Source: Aequoribacter fuscus | GTDB taxonomy: Bacteria; Pseudomonadota; Gammaproteobacteria; Pseudomonadales; Halieaceae | Assembly: GCF_009910365.1 (NCBI RefSeq) | Contig: NZ_CP036423.1 | Location: 2,976,001 to 3,040,000, forward strand | DNA: 64,000 nt | Direction: 5' to 3' | Part shown: one piece after another, positions 7,116-16,400 of the stretch | How positions within the stretch are numbered: the stretch's first letter is position 1 | Layout: every line of letters begins with the position of its first letter | Position numbers and translations under genes: made by a program | The notes under the pieces: generated by a model | What the model was told of the DNA's origin: nothing | The model's database searches: none | What the model saw: only the letters and a program-made list of their open reading frames with translations

Positions 7116-8468
7116 TTAGCGATAATAAAGCGCTGCATTTTCCTGTTTGCGCTGATCCAATGTCTTAGCAATCGCAGACACTGTTGTTTTACTGATCCCT
7201 TGCTGCTGTGCCAGATACGTAAATTGACTGATGGCTTCTGCGACTTCTTCAATGACTTGCCTTGCATCATTCCAATTCGCAAAGCCAGCACTGGTAGCAA
7301 GTTTTTGCATCACCTTAAGCGGTGGCGCTTTGCCATAACCTCCGAACGCAGTGGCGTGTTCGTTGAATGGATGTGGGCTGTAGGTAACATCGTAAAAGGG
7401 GGCTGGATCCCATTGACCGTCATCCGCTTGCAAAAACGCCCAGTTTTTACTGTGGTCGTCTTGATTAGACGACAGCAGGTTAAAAATGGCACGGCGAAAT
7501 TGCAGCTGCCCAGCGGCTGGCGATTTACACAACTGACGGCTGGCTTTAACTAAATCAATGTAATCTAAACTTGGCGTTCGAAAGTCTGCATCCAGCAGCC
7601 CGCAAGCGCTGTGCATATGCAATCGACCTGCACTGCGCTTGCTGCCTAATTCAGCCTGTTCAGTGACATAATCAAAACGCTTAAGCGCTAACCAGGCAGA
7701 CGCACCGCTTGTAGGTGGTGCTTCAATGAGTTTCCATAGCGGTGGTTGACACTTAGCTTGTTCAGCCATTTGTAAATAAACCGCCTCGCACAAACCTTCT
7801 TCATGGCCGAGTGCGAGATTTTTAGAGGTAAACTTAACCAGCCAAGCCTCATCTCCAGGCTGAGCGAAGGTTCGACAATACTGAGTTTCTTCAGTAGGCA
7901 TATAAATCTGTGCCTTAGGTCTTGCCCCACCCGAACTACCTCCGGCGACTAATGCGGCCAACACCTGTTGCGTATGCCCATCTAACTCATCGTGATTATC
8001 ATCCATATAATCTGACATCGAAGAATCGAACAGCGTTTGTGCTTCTAAGCCTAACGTCGCTAAATCAATATCCGCGTGCGTGGTGGCTGAAAACTCAGAC
8101 GCCGGAGAAAAAGACAATGCTCCCATGCCTTTATCACCGACAAAGGCCAGTCTATCCATCGCCGTTAATTGATTAGGCAGTATGCCCTTTTGCCGGAAAA
8201 TACGATCTTGTAACAGCATGCCCCAGCCATCGGGCAAAGAATCTCCAAATACGCCATGTACACCTTGGTGCGGCGCTTTAGGAGCGACTTGAACTTGCGC
8301 GTTTGCATGCAAGGTAAAAGGTGATAAGTTGCCAAGCTGCTGCAAATAGCTATCTGCATACTGAAAAAAAACGCCTTGCCGATTCTGGGCCAAGACCCCT
8401 ACTGCAACCTGCTCACCTGAGCTTAACGTACGAGTTACGGCGAGTTTTTGAATGGGTTTAAAACTCAT
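7116..8468 (-). CDS. hipA: HipA-family serine/threonine kinase toxin
   Basis: 450-aa type II toxin of the HipA family; family members phosphorylate a translation component and induce dormancy. The N-terminal HipA couple domain is seen at VFGDSLPDGWG (73-83). The kinase part shows a glycine/serine-rich loop GGSSGGARPKA (176-186), a lysine strand WLVKF (209-213), the catalytic motif NQDDHSKN (335-342) and the metal motif FYDVTYS (358-364). All key residues look intact and the length is normal. It lies downstream of, and overlaps by 11 bp, the HTH gene, the usual antitoxin-first order. Confidence 0.92.
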   Translation of the reverse strand: MSFKPIQKLAVTRTLSSGEQVAVGVLAQNRQGVFFQYADSYLQQLGNLSPFTLHANAQVQVAPKAPHQGVHGVFGDSLPDGWGMLLQDRIFRQKGILPNQLTAMDRLAFVGDKGMGALSFSPASEFSATTHADIDLATLGLEAQTLFDSSMSDYMDDNHDELDGHTQQVLAALVAGGSSGGARPKAQIYMPTEETQYCRTFAQPGDEAWLVKFTSKNLALGHEEGLCEAVYLQMAEQAKCQPPLWKLIEAPPTSGASAWLALKRFDYVTEQAELGSKRSAGRLHMHSACGLLDADFRTPSLDYIDLVKASRQLCKSPAAGQLQFRRAIFNLLSSNQDDHSKNWAFLQADDGQWDPAPFYDVTYSPHPFNEHATAFGGYGKAPPLKVMQKLATSAGFANWNDARQVIEEVAEAISQFTYLAQQQGISKTTVSAIAKTLDQRKQENAALYYR

Positions 8469-8748
8469 CTTTTAGCACCTCATCAATACTCGCGGGTACA
8501 GCAGCGCGTTCTTTGCTAGGTTGTGTGAGTTGATAGAGCCTCTCTAGCGAATCAAGGGTCTGCCATAGCAACAGCAATTGGCGAAATGAAATTTGCCCGG
8601 TCAGCTCAAATTTCTTAATGGTGGCCGCAGGCACACAGCTGCGCTCAGCAAGCGCCGCTCGCGACAGCTTTGCCTGCTTTCGTAACTCACGTAAATAAGC
8701 CGCATAGGCTTGGCTTACATCGGTATCATCAAGTAAGGTAAACTTCAT
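8458..8748 (-). CDS. hipB: HipB-like antitoxin, XRE-family HTH
   Basis: 96-aa antitoxin and autorepressor. An XRE helix-turn-helix is visible in AYLRELRKQAKLSRAALAER followed by SCVPAATIKKFE. The C-terminus (PASIDEVLKDEF) is short and acidic. I place the start at the ATG at 8748. Upstream in-frame ATGs (8799, 8781, 8775) lie within the -10 box TATAAT (8785-8780) and the proximal operator, so they would be at or before the transcription start. It overlaps hipA by 11 bp, which implies translational coupling. Autorepression through the two TGGATA-type repeats upstream is likely. Confidence 0.85.
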   Translation of the reverse strand: MKFTLLDDTDVSQAYAAYLRELRKQAKLSRAALAERSCVPAATIKKFELTGQISFRQLLLLWQTLDSLERLYQLTQPSKERAAVPASIDEVLKDEF

Positions 8749-8762
8749 CCGCAAAGGCCAAA

Positions 8763-8780
8763 TGGATACATTCATATCCA
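8763..8780. promoter_or_regulatory. hipBA operator 1, proximal
   Basis: TGGATA-CATTCA-TATCCA is a perfect 6-bp inverted repeat with a 6-bp spacer. It abuts the TATAAT -10 box of the minus-strand hip promoter. It has the same architecture as operator 2, 41 bp away. Confidence 0.65.
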
Positions 8781-8803
8781 TTATAGCGAAATAAAACATA
8801 AAT

Positions 8804-8821
8804 TGGATGCTATTGTATCCA
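8804..8821. promoter_or_regulatory. hipBA operator 2, distal
   Basis: TGGATG-CTATTG-TATCCA repeats the architecture of operator 1 with one mismatch. Its centre is 41 bp from that of operator 1, close to four helical turns, so two HipB dimers would bind the same face of the DNA around the -35 region. Confidence 0.65.
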
Positions 8822-9144
8822 CTATTTAATTACGTGTTGAAAAAATTACTCGATAAAGCCCTTCAAAACTGCTATGTTTTAGCTCTAACAGCAGCATAAA
8901 AACGGCACTGTTTTTCCATTGCTCACCACTAAGATTTAGTAAAAGCCATAGGCAAGTGGTGGGCAGTTTGGTGGGCAAACAGGCATTTTTGAACGGTTTC
9001 TTTTCGATAACTCATTGAGTTTATTAAGGTCTAGGCCACTGCTCAATGAGCAGATCCAAAACATTGAGTAAGGTAAGCAGTAAAGTGAATAACAATACGC
9101 ATGTCTGTTAATGATGCGCTCGTTCAACTCATTGGCTCAATCAC
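8822..9144. other. Gene-free stretch between hip locus and GDT1 gene
   Basis: No gene is supported. It contains a 9-bp inverted repeat CTCATTGAG / CTCAATGAG (9011-9019, 9042-9050) with a further CATTGAG copy at 9062-9068. A direct repeat GGTGGGCA (about 8957 and 8971) and a 7-bp repeat CACCACT / AGTGGTG are also present. It marks the change from AT-rich DNA on the left to more GC-rich DNA on the right. No manganese riboswitch of the yybP-ykoY type was recognised. Confidence 0.4.
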
Positions 9145-9747
9145 GTGATATCACCCGATTTTATTACCGCCTCGGTCTCTACATTTAGCTTGGTGTCTCT
9201 GGCGGAGATCGGCGACAAAAGTCAGCTGGTATGCATGGCGCTGGCAACGCGTCACCGTCACTGGCCCGTGCTTTTGGGTGCTGCGTCGGCCTTTTTACTG
9301 TTAAATGTTCTAGCCGTTGCTTTTGGCGCTAGTGTCGCCGCATGGATTCCTGAGAGCGTGTTAGCGGGCATCGTCGCTGCAATGTTTTTTGCCTTTGGTA
9401 TCCAAGCACTACGTTCAGGTGATGACGATGAGGATCTCGAGATTCAAGAAAAATCCAATCACGGCGTGTTCGTCACCACTTTTTTAATGATTTTAGTTTC
9501 TGAATTTGGCGACAAAACTCAAATTGCTGTAGCCGGGCTGTCGACTTCATTGGCCGCTGTCCCCGTATGGGTCGGCGCCAGCCTTGCATTAGTACTCATC
9601 TCTGCCCTGGGCATCTGGGCCGGCAAGACATTAACCGGCAGAGTACCCTTGCACTGGCTGCACAGAGCGGGGGGATTACTATTTTTGGTCTTCGGTGGCT
9701 TGGCTGGCTATCAATGTATTCATGCCGTGTTAGAGCTATCGAGCTGA
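9145..9747 (+). CDS. GDT1/TMEM165 (UPF0016) family cation exporter
   Basis: 200-aa inner-membrane protein with two repeated halves of three helices. Each half carries the family signature E-x-G-D-K-[ST]-Q: EIGDKSQ at residues 21-27 and EFGDKTQ at 120-126. An acidic cytosolic linker (SGDDDEDLE) lies between the halves. Characterised relatives move Mn2+ or Ca2+ against H+, so Mn2+ efflux (MneA-like) is the best guess. The start is GTG 9145 with no clear Shine-Dalgarno sequence; no better in-frame start precedes the first signature. Confidence 0.88.
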   Translation: MISPDFITASVSTFSLVSLAEIGDKSQLVCMALATRHRHWPVLLGAASAFLLLNVLAVAFGASVAAWIPESVLAGIVAAMFFAFGIQALRSGDDDEDLEIQEKSNHGVFVTTFLMILVSEFGDKTQIAVAGLSTSLAAVPVWVGASLALVLISALGIWAGKTLTGRVPLHWLHRAGGLLFLVFGGLAGYQCIHAVLELSS

Positions 9748-9835
9748 ATTTGGCAGGCTCACGTATCCGTACTTAAGACTCAAACGCATCAATCAAATAG
9801 AGTGTCTAGGCGACTGCGCTCATAGCGAACCGCCC

Positions 9836-9864
9836 CAAATTTGAATCACCTGAGTTCAAATTTG
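9836..9864. promoter_or_regulatory. 10-bp inverted repeat upstream of small secreted-protein gene
   Basis: CAAATTTGAA-TCACCTGAG-TTCAAATTTG has perfect 10-bp arms. It is followed by the direct repeat CGTAACGCATGCGTAACGCG (9872 onward) and a TATACT box at 9892-9897, about 35 bp before the gene. It could be an operator or the hairpin terminator of the GDT1 gene. No U-tract follows, so an operator is favoured. Confidence 0.4.
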
Positions 9865-9932
9865 TTGCAATCGTAACGCATGCGTAACGCGTATACTTCA
9901 CCAGTGTCCACAACACGAACAGGAGAGTCGCA

Positions 9933-10232
9933 ATGAAAACACTATCTAAAGTTACACTAATTACCGGTATCATCGGTTTCAGTTTGTTTGGCAACGTCGC
10001 GTTTGCACAAGATTCAAGCGATCAGTACAACACGTGCCAAGCTATCGTTAAACAAGCCTTGGGCGAGGAGTCGATTGTGAAAGTGAAAAGCTCTAAAACC
10101 CGATCTGGCGTAACTACCATCAAGCTCCAAGTCGTTCCCCCAACAGGTGGCCGATCGGTCATGCGCTGCATCAGCGATGCGAATACGGGTGGCGAAGTCA
10201 GCGTCATTGATAAGAACGGCAATAAGCTCTAA
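9933..10232 (+). CDS. Small secreted protein of unknown function
   Basis: 99-aa protein with a clear Sec signal peptide: MKTLSK, a hydrophobic core, and AFA at residues 23-25 before QDSSD. The mature part is about 74 aa with just two cysteines (C35 and C79), suggesting one disulfide in the periplasm. A strand-rich middle (TTIKLQVVPP) follows. A good AGGAGAG Shine-Dalgarno sequence precedes the ATG. I do not recognise the family. A 10-bp inverted repeat and a TATACT box lie upstream, and a LysR gene begins 15 bp downstream, so the two may share a transcript. Confidence 0.7.
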   Translation: MKTLSKVTLITGIIGFSLFGNVAFAQDSSDQYNTCQAIVKQALGEESIVKVKSSKTRSGVTTIKLQVVPPTGGRSVMRCISDANTGGEVSVIDKNGNKL

Positions 10233-10247
10233 ACGCACAGTCATGTA

Positions 10248-11138
10248 ATGAACTGGGATGATCTGAAAATACTGTTAGCACTCAATCGTGAGCGGTCTTC
10301 GAGGAAGGCAGCGAACCGGCTTGGCATCAGTAACACAACGATTATCCGACGTTTAGAACTGCTCGAAGAAGCCGTGGGGGCTCGTCTGTTTGATCGCACC
10401 CCCGACGGCTTTCAAACCACGTCAGTGGGCGAGCAATTGGTAAGAACGGCAATTGAAGTCGAAGACAAAATTGCCGAAGGTGAGCGCCACGTGACCGGCA
10501 GAGACACAGATCTTGAGGGCATTATCAAGGTCGCGTTACCAGAGGGACCCGTGCAGTACATTGCTCAATCGTTTGCCGAATTCGTTAATCAATACCCCCG
10601 TATACAACTCGACTTATCGGCCAGCAACGAACCCGTTGACCTTGCCCGTCGAGAAGCAGACGTCGCACTTCGAGTATTGCGGCTTGACGCAAAGTTACCC
10701 AAAGATATTGTCGGTATCCGATTGGGATCGATGTCGTTTGGGTATTATATTCACAAAGACTTGCTTAGCGAGGTACAGGCGGGTCGTACACCACTTACCA
10801 TCATGAGCTCCTCAACCGATGAGCCCGACATAAAACTCGCTCCCACCACGTACCCAACGCCCATTGTGAAACGTCACGTCATGCGAGGCGTAAACCAAAT
10901 GCGCGCAGCCATTCTGTGTAGGATGGGCGCCGGCGAATTGCCCAGCATTGCGTGCTCCGACACCCCTGAAGTAGTTCAATTGCCGGACACCAAAGCAGAG
11001 CGTTATGGTTACGTTTGGCTGCTGTATCACAAAGACTTGAGACAATCGGCGCGAATTCGCGCCTTTTTTAAACATGTTGCGGGCCTGCAACGAAACTGGT
11101 CAGCAGCGTGGGATACCTCGACGAGCGCCGAGCAATAA
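10248..11138 (+). CDS. LysR-family transcriptional regulator
   Basis: 296-aa LysR regulator. The N-terminal winged HTH is plain (MNWDDLKILLALNRERSSRK, then AANRLGISNTTIIRRLELLE), followed by a linker helix and a substrate-binding domain (IIKVALPEGPVQYIAQ onward, with the typical ADVALRVLRL segment). It resembles LysR proteins that act on neighbouring or redox genes, but no divergent target is present: the upstream neighbour is the small secreted-protein gene on the same strand. The ligand is unknown. Confidence 0.88.
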   Translation: MNWDDLKILLALNRERSSRKAANRLGISNTTIIRRLELLEEAVGARLFDRTPDGFQTTSVGEQLVRTAIEVEDKIAEGERHVTGRDTDLEGIIKVALPEGPVQYIAQSFAEFVNQYPRIQLDLSASNEPVDLARREADVALRVLRLDAKLPKDIVGIRLGSMSFGYYIHKDLLSEVQAGRTPLTIMSSSTDEPDIKLAPTTYPTPIVKRHVMRGVNQMRAAILCRMGAGELPSIACSDTPEVVQLPDTKAERYGYVWLLYHKDLRQSARIRAFFKHVAGLQRNWSAAWDTSTSAEQ

Positions 11139-11265
11139 CCGAAAGGGGAGAGCGAGTGAGCACTCACCTTTGACTGCGTTTCAAAACAATTCTGGACCGA
11201 GCCCCTTGTGTCGCAAATGGGAATAGAATCAACACGGGCGACAGCGGACTACTGACTCATTAAAG

Positions 11266-11614
11266 CTAAGAAGCGATAACAGCAATCAACGCCAAGACAA
11301 ATCCACCGCCAGCGATTTTCAAGCCATTCTTAAAGGCTGGTGCTGTGGGTAAATACATAAAAAAACGCTGATATTGAAAAGAATAACAGTGATAGACCAA
11401 AAGCGATGTTCAGGAAAAATAAGGGACTATTCGTTGTTGCCTTGTGCATGGCCACGATTTTATCGATAACAATTGGGTATTTCCTATCTGTGATGGTGGC
11501 TATACCCGTGTTTGGGTCATAGTCGCCATGAGAATGAATGATGACTTGCGGCGATTCATCTACTATCTTGAATCCTTTAATTCTCAGCGCACTTCCCAAA
11601 CCTTCCGCTGCCAA
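11266..11614 (-). pseudogene. Frameshifted small membrane-protein gene, family unknown
   Basis: One frame gives AAEGLGSALRIKGFKIVDES, a middle soluble part (HGDYDPNTGIATITDRKYPI) and a helix NIAFGLSLLFFSISAFF. It then reads into a stop at 11330. If one T is removed from the T7 run (plus-strand A7 at 11359-11365), the frame continues as MYLPTAPAFKNGLKIAGGGF and VLALIAVIAS, adding a second membrane helix and ending at 11266. Upstream of the only usual start (TTG 11614) the same frame stays open to 11741 and encodes a signal-peptide-like LWLFFVLVVFQLEAGLA with no ATG/GTG/TTG. The gene therefore looks damaged at the T7 run and perhaps also at the 5' end. A sequencing error in the homopolymer is the alternative. 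Confidence 0.45.
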
Positions 11615-11856
11615 ACCGGCCTCAAGCTGAAAAACGACCAGGACAAAAAATAGCCAAAGCCCTAGAGTGTCGCAAGCAGAAATAAAAACGGCGCTATCAA
11701 GCAGGTCTGGATGACCATCACGATTTAAAATGTCATCACGTCAAAGTCCTTATCGAACTTCCTCTTGCCAATCGACACCGTTTGCCAACACAGCAACTGA
11801 TGGAGAGCTTAGCGGTGACACAAGGGACTTCAATCGCGCACAAAGGAAGCGTAATT

Positions 11857-13110
11857 ATGCAGCACTACTCGGGTTTTGGGCTGTTAAAGCACAGCCTCAG
11901 TCATCACGAAAATTGGCAACCCGCATGGCGTAACCCCACGCCCAAAAAACACTACGACGTCATTATTATTGGCGGTGGTGGTCATGGTCTGGCCACCGCG
12001 TACTACTTAGCTAAAGCGTTTGGAGTCACGAATGTCGCCGTGATCGAAAAAGGCTATCTCGGGGGCGGTAACACGGGTCGCAACACGACGATCGTTCGCT
12101 CTAATTACTTGTGGGACGAAGCAGCTCACCTGTACGAACACGCCATGAAACTGTGGGAGGGCTTGTCGCAAGACCTCAACTACAACGTCATGTTTTCGCA
12201 ACGCGGCGTATTAAACTTAGGCCACACTTTACAAGATATGCGCGATATTCAGCGACGCGTTAACGCCAACCGTCTAAATGGTATTGACGGCGAGGTACTA
12301 GACGCCAAGCAAGTCCAAGAAATCGTGCCCCACATGGATTGTTCAGCCAACCGACGCTACCCCGTATTAGGCGCATCGTGGCAGCCTCGGGCAGGCGTTG
12401 CCCGCCACGATGCTGTCGCTTGGGGCTACGCCCGCGGTGCCGACGCACTTGGGGTCGACCTAATTCAACAAACAGCGGTAACCGACCTGCTGATTGAGGA
12501 TGGCACCTGTGTCGGCGTCAAGACCGACCGCTACGGCGATATCAAAGCGAATCGCGTGGGCTCAGTAACCGCTGGCAACTCAAGTGTTATCGCTAACATG
12601 GCAGGTTTTGAACTGCCCTTAGAATCCCACCCGCTGCAAGCACTGGTATCCGAGCCCATCAAACCTATTTTGGACACCGTGGTGATGTCCAATCACGTGC
12701 ATGGTTACGTCAGTCAGTCGGATAAAGGCGACCTAGTTATCGGAGCCGGCATTGATGGTTACAACGGCTACGGGCAGCGCGGCTCATACCCGACCATCGA
12801 ACATACGCTGCAAGCCATTGTTGAACTCTTTCCTATCTTCAGCCGTGTTCGCATGAACCGGCAATGGGGTGGCATTGTCGACACCACACCCGATGCCTGC
12901 CCCATTATTAGCAAAACACCGATCGAGAATCTGTTCTTCAACTGTGGTTGGGGCACCGGAGGATTCAAAGCAACAACAGGGTCGGGGCATGTGTTTGCAG
13001 CCTCGCTCGCCAGCGGAGAGATGCACCCTTTAGCCGAACCATTTTCGATGTTCCGATTTCACTCTGGCGCCTTGATTGACGAACACGGTGCGGCCGGCGT
13101 AGCGCACTAA
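11857..13110 (+). CDS. soxB: Sarcosine oxidase subunit beta
   Basis: 417-aa catalytic beta subunit of heterotetrameric sarcosine oxidase, which oxidises sarcosine to glycine with transfer of the one-carbon unit to tetrahydrofolate. It opens with [20 protein letters not shown], the conserved SoxB N-terminus. The dinucleotide-binding motif [19 protein letters not shown] follows at about residues 35-53, and the DAO-type C-terminal half ends with [17 protein letters not shown] use the ATG at 11857 because AAGGAAG lies 8 bp upstream; an earlier start at 11782 would add an unconserved leader. It is the first gene of soxBDAG. Confidence 0.95.
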   Translation: MQHYSGFGLLKHSLSHHENWQPAWRNPTPKKHYDVIIIGGGGHGLATAYYLAKAFGVTNVAVIEKGYLGGGNTGRNTTIVRSNYLWDEAAHLYEHAMKLWEGLSQDLNYNVMFSQRGVLNLGHTLQDMRDIQRRVNANRLNGIDGEVLDAKQVQEIVPHMDCSANRRYPVLGASWQPRAGVARHDAVAWGYARGADALGVDLIQQTAVTDLLIEDGTCVGVKTDRYGDIKANRVGSVTAGNSSVIANMAGFELPLESHPLQALVSEPIKPILDTVVMSNHVHGYVSQSDKGDLVIGAGIDGYNGYGQRGSYPTIEHTLQAIVELFPIFSRVRMNRQWGGIVDTTPDACPIISKTPIENLFFNCGWGTGGFKATTGSGHVFAASLASGEMHPLAEPFSMFRFHSGALIDEHGAAGVAH

Positions 13111-13122
13111 GGAGTTGATGCA

Positions 13123-13422
13123 ATGTTCCACATTTACTGCCCGCACTGTTGCGAGTACCGCGAAGAAGAAGAGTTTCACCCCAAAGGTCAAGCGCATATA
13201 CCGCGACCCATCGAGCCTGAGGCCTGCTCAGATGAAGAGTGGGGCAACTATTTGTATTTTCGTAAAAACCCGCGCGGTCTGCACCACGAACTGTGGGTGC
13301 ACAACGCCGGTTGCCGTAAATTTTTTACTATCACACGCGATACCGTCACCTACGAAATTAAGGAGGTGTACAAGATTGGCGAAAAACCCGCTGTGGTCAC
13401 CTCAGAAAAATCGGCTCAGTAA
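13123..13422 (+). CDS. soxD: Sarcosine oxidase subunit delta
   Basis: 99-aa delta subunit. The zinc-binding pattern is visible as CPHC at residues 6-9 plus a later cysteine (NAGCRKFF), and the conserved block DEEWGNYLYFRKNPRGLHHE is intact. It has a structural role in the heterotetramer. It starts 12 bp after soxB with GGAGTTG upstream and is followed 12 bp later by soxA. Length is normal for the family. Confidence 0.95.
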   Translation: MFHIYCPHCCEYREEEEFHPKGQAHIPRPIEPEACSDEEWGNYLYFRKNPRGLHHELWVHNAGCRKFFTITRDTVTYEIKEVYKIGEKPAVVTSEKSAQ

Positions 13423-13434
13423 GGAGTAGCGACA

Positions 13435-16400
13435 ATGGTACAAAAAAATCGCCTCCAGACTGGTGGCCGAATTAACCGAAATAAAATCTTGCGGTTTTCC
13501 TACAATGGCAAAAGCCTGCAGGGTTACGAAGGCGACACCCTTGCCTCAGCTTTATTAGCGAATGGTATTGATGTGGTAGGTCGGAGTTTCAAGTACAGCC
13601 GCCCGCGTGGCATTGTGGCGGCAGGCGCCGACGAACCCAATGCGATCATGCAACTGGGTGCGACCGAAGCCACACAGGTGCCGAACGTGCGCGCAACTCA
13701 GCAAGAACTGTTTGATGGCTTGGTCTCGGGGGCCGTCAATGGCTGGCCAAGCGTCGATAGTGACTTAATGAGTTATGTCGGGAAGATTGGTGGTAACGTC
13801 ATGCCGCCCGGGTTCTACTACAAAACGTTCATGTACCCACAATCCATGTGGGAAACCTACGAAACCTTCATCCGCAAAGCAGCGGGGCTCGGCCGCTCGC
13901 CGCTCGAATACGACCCCGATACTTATGACAAGCTTAACCAGCATTGCGATGTCTTAGTTGTTGGTGGTGGCCCTGCTGGTCTCGCGGCAGCTCTTACCGC
14001 GGCGCGAGCCGGCGCACGCGTGATTCTTGCCGATGAGCAAGCCGAGTTTGGCGGCAGCCTGTTAAGCTCAAAAGAGACGCTAGATGATATGCCCGCTGAC
14101 ACGTGGATAACAAACGCCGTAAGCGAGCTGTCCGACTACAAGGACGCTTTGCTACTCCCACGCTCAACCGTCAACGGCTATCACGATCACAATTTTCTTA
14201 CTATTCACGAGCGGTGCACCGATCATATGAGCGATCGAGCGCCCGCGAACAAACCACGGCAACGCTTACATCGTGTGCGTGCTAAATGGGTGGTGTTGGC
14301 CTGCGGTGCTCACGAGCGACCTCTGGTCTTCGGCAATAACGATGTCCCTGGCTGCATGCTGGCAAGCGCGGTATCGACCTATATCAACCGCTATGGCGTT
14401 GTGCCCGGCCATGAACTGGTGCTGATGACCACTAATGACAGTGCCTATCAAACCGCCTTTGATTGGCACGAAGGCGGGCGCAAAGTCACAGCAATTGTCG
14501 ATACCCGTCAGAACCCCCAAGGCGCCTGTGTTGCGAAAGCTTCGAGCCTGGGTATTACGGTGATTACGGGCTCTGCCGTCATCGATGCGGTGGGCTCTAA
14601 GCGAGTTAAAGCCGCTATGATTGCGCCAATCAGTGCCGACGGGAGTCAAGTCGTTGGGCCCGCAACTCGCGTCCGCGCCGATACCATTGCCAGCAGTGGT
14701 GGCTGGAGTCCCGTGATTCACCTTGCCGGACACACCGGCAGCAGGCCTATTTGGAACGAAGACATTCTCGGCTTTGTGGCAGGCCCAACCGTGCAAAAAC
14801 AGCTGACCGCAGGCGCGATTACGGGCGAGTATTCTACCTCAGGCGCAATCGCTCAAGGTGTGAGCGCTGCCAATCAAGCGCTGACCGAACTTGGTATCGC
14901 TAAGGTCGAACTTGCCGTGCCAGCAGGGAGATCGGAAGTGCCAGACCCGACCATGGCGCTATTTCATATTCCCCACACAAAACGCACCGCTCAAGCACCG
15001 AAACAATTTGTTGATTTGCAGAACGATGTGACTGCCGCTGGTATCGAACTTGCGTGCCGCGAGGGCTATGAATCGATTGAACACGTAAAGCGCTACACCG
15101 CCATGGGTTTTGGTACCGATCAAGGGAAACTCGGCAACATTAATGGAATGGCCATTGCCGCCAAAGCGTTGGGTAAATCCATCCCGGAAACAGGCACAAC
15201 CATGTTCCGTCCGAACTATACGCCGGTAACTTTTGGGGCCATTGTGGGGCGGGATTGCGGTGAACTATTCGACCCGCAACGCTTCACAGCGATGCATTCG
15301 TGGCACCTGAGGCACGGTGCTAAATTTGAAGACGTCGGGCAATGGAAGCGCCCTTGGTATTTCCCGAAGGACGGGGAGACCATGCAGCAGGCCGTCGATC
15401 GCGAGTGCCTGGCAACGCGCGAATCTGTGGGTGTACTTGACGCATCAACCCTCGGCAAGATTGATATTCAAGGCAAAGATGCCCGCGAATTCTTAGGGCG
15501 CGTCTATACCAATGCCTGGGCTAAGCTCGCTGTAGGCCGCTGCCGCTATGGCCTAATGTGCGGCGAAGACGGCATGTTATTCGACGATGGGGTCACTGCG
15601 TGTTTGGGCGACAACCACTTTGTGATGACCACCACTACCGGTGGCGCAGCCAGAGTGTATGAATGGCTCGAACTCTATCATCAGACTGAATGGCCTGAGC
15701 TTGAGGTGTATTTCAACACCGTAACGGATCACTGGGCGACCATCACAATTTCAGGACCCAATAGCCGTAAGTTGCTGACAGAACTGACGGATGCCGACGT
15801 GTCAAACGACAGCTTTGGCCACATGGACTGGAAAGAAATGACCGTGGCCGGTGTCCCAGCCAGGGTCTTTCGCATATCGTTTACTGGAGAACTTTCATTT
15901 GAAATTAATGTACAAGCCAACTTCGGCTTACATGTTTGGGAGCAGGTGTTCGAGCATGGAGCAAAGTACAATATCACCCCCTACGGTACCGAGACGATGC
16001 ACGTTCTTCGAGCCGAAAAGGGGTTTATCATCGTCGGCCAAGACACCGATGGCTCGGTGCACCCCTACGATTTAGGTATGGGCTGGGCCGTTGCCCAGCA
16101 AAAACCTTTCAGCTTTATAGGCAAACGCGGCATGGCACGGGAAGACTGCGTACGCCAAAATCGCAAGCAATTAGTGGGCCTAAAAACAACCGACCCGAAT
16201 GTTGTACTACCCGAAGGGGCTCAAGGGGTATTCGACCCCAAGGCACCCATTCCCATGCCGATGGTGGGGCATGTTACCTCAAGTTACTACAGCGCCAACT
16301 TGGGCCGCAGTATCGCTCTAGGACTCGTGAAAGGCGGCTTGGACCGTCTAGGTCAAAAAGTCTATTACCCCCTAGCCGACGGCCGAGTCATCGAAGCAGA

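Noticed and set aside
8936-9127. 63-aa minus-strand frame before the GDT1 gene
   Set aside because: No ribosome site, no family resemblance and repeat-rich; probably chance.
8822-9144. Manganese (yybP-ykoY) riboswitch before the GDT1 gene
   Set aside because: The characteristic conserved internal loops were not found.
14266-14796. 176-aa antisense frame within soxA
   Set aside because: It is the shadow of a strong GC-rich coding frame, with no ribosome site or family match.
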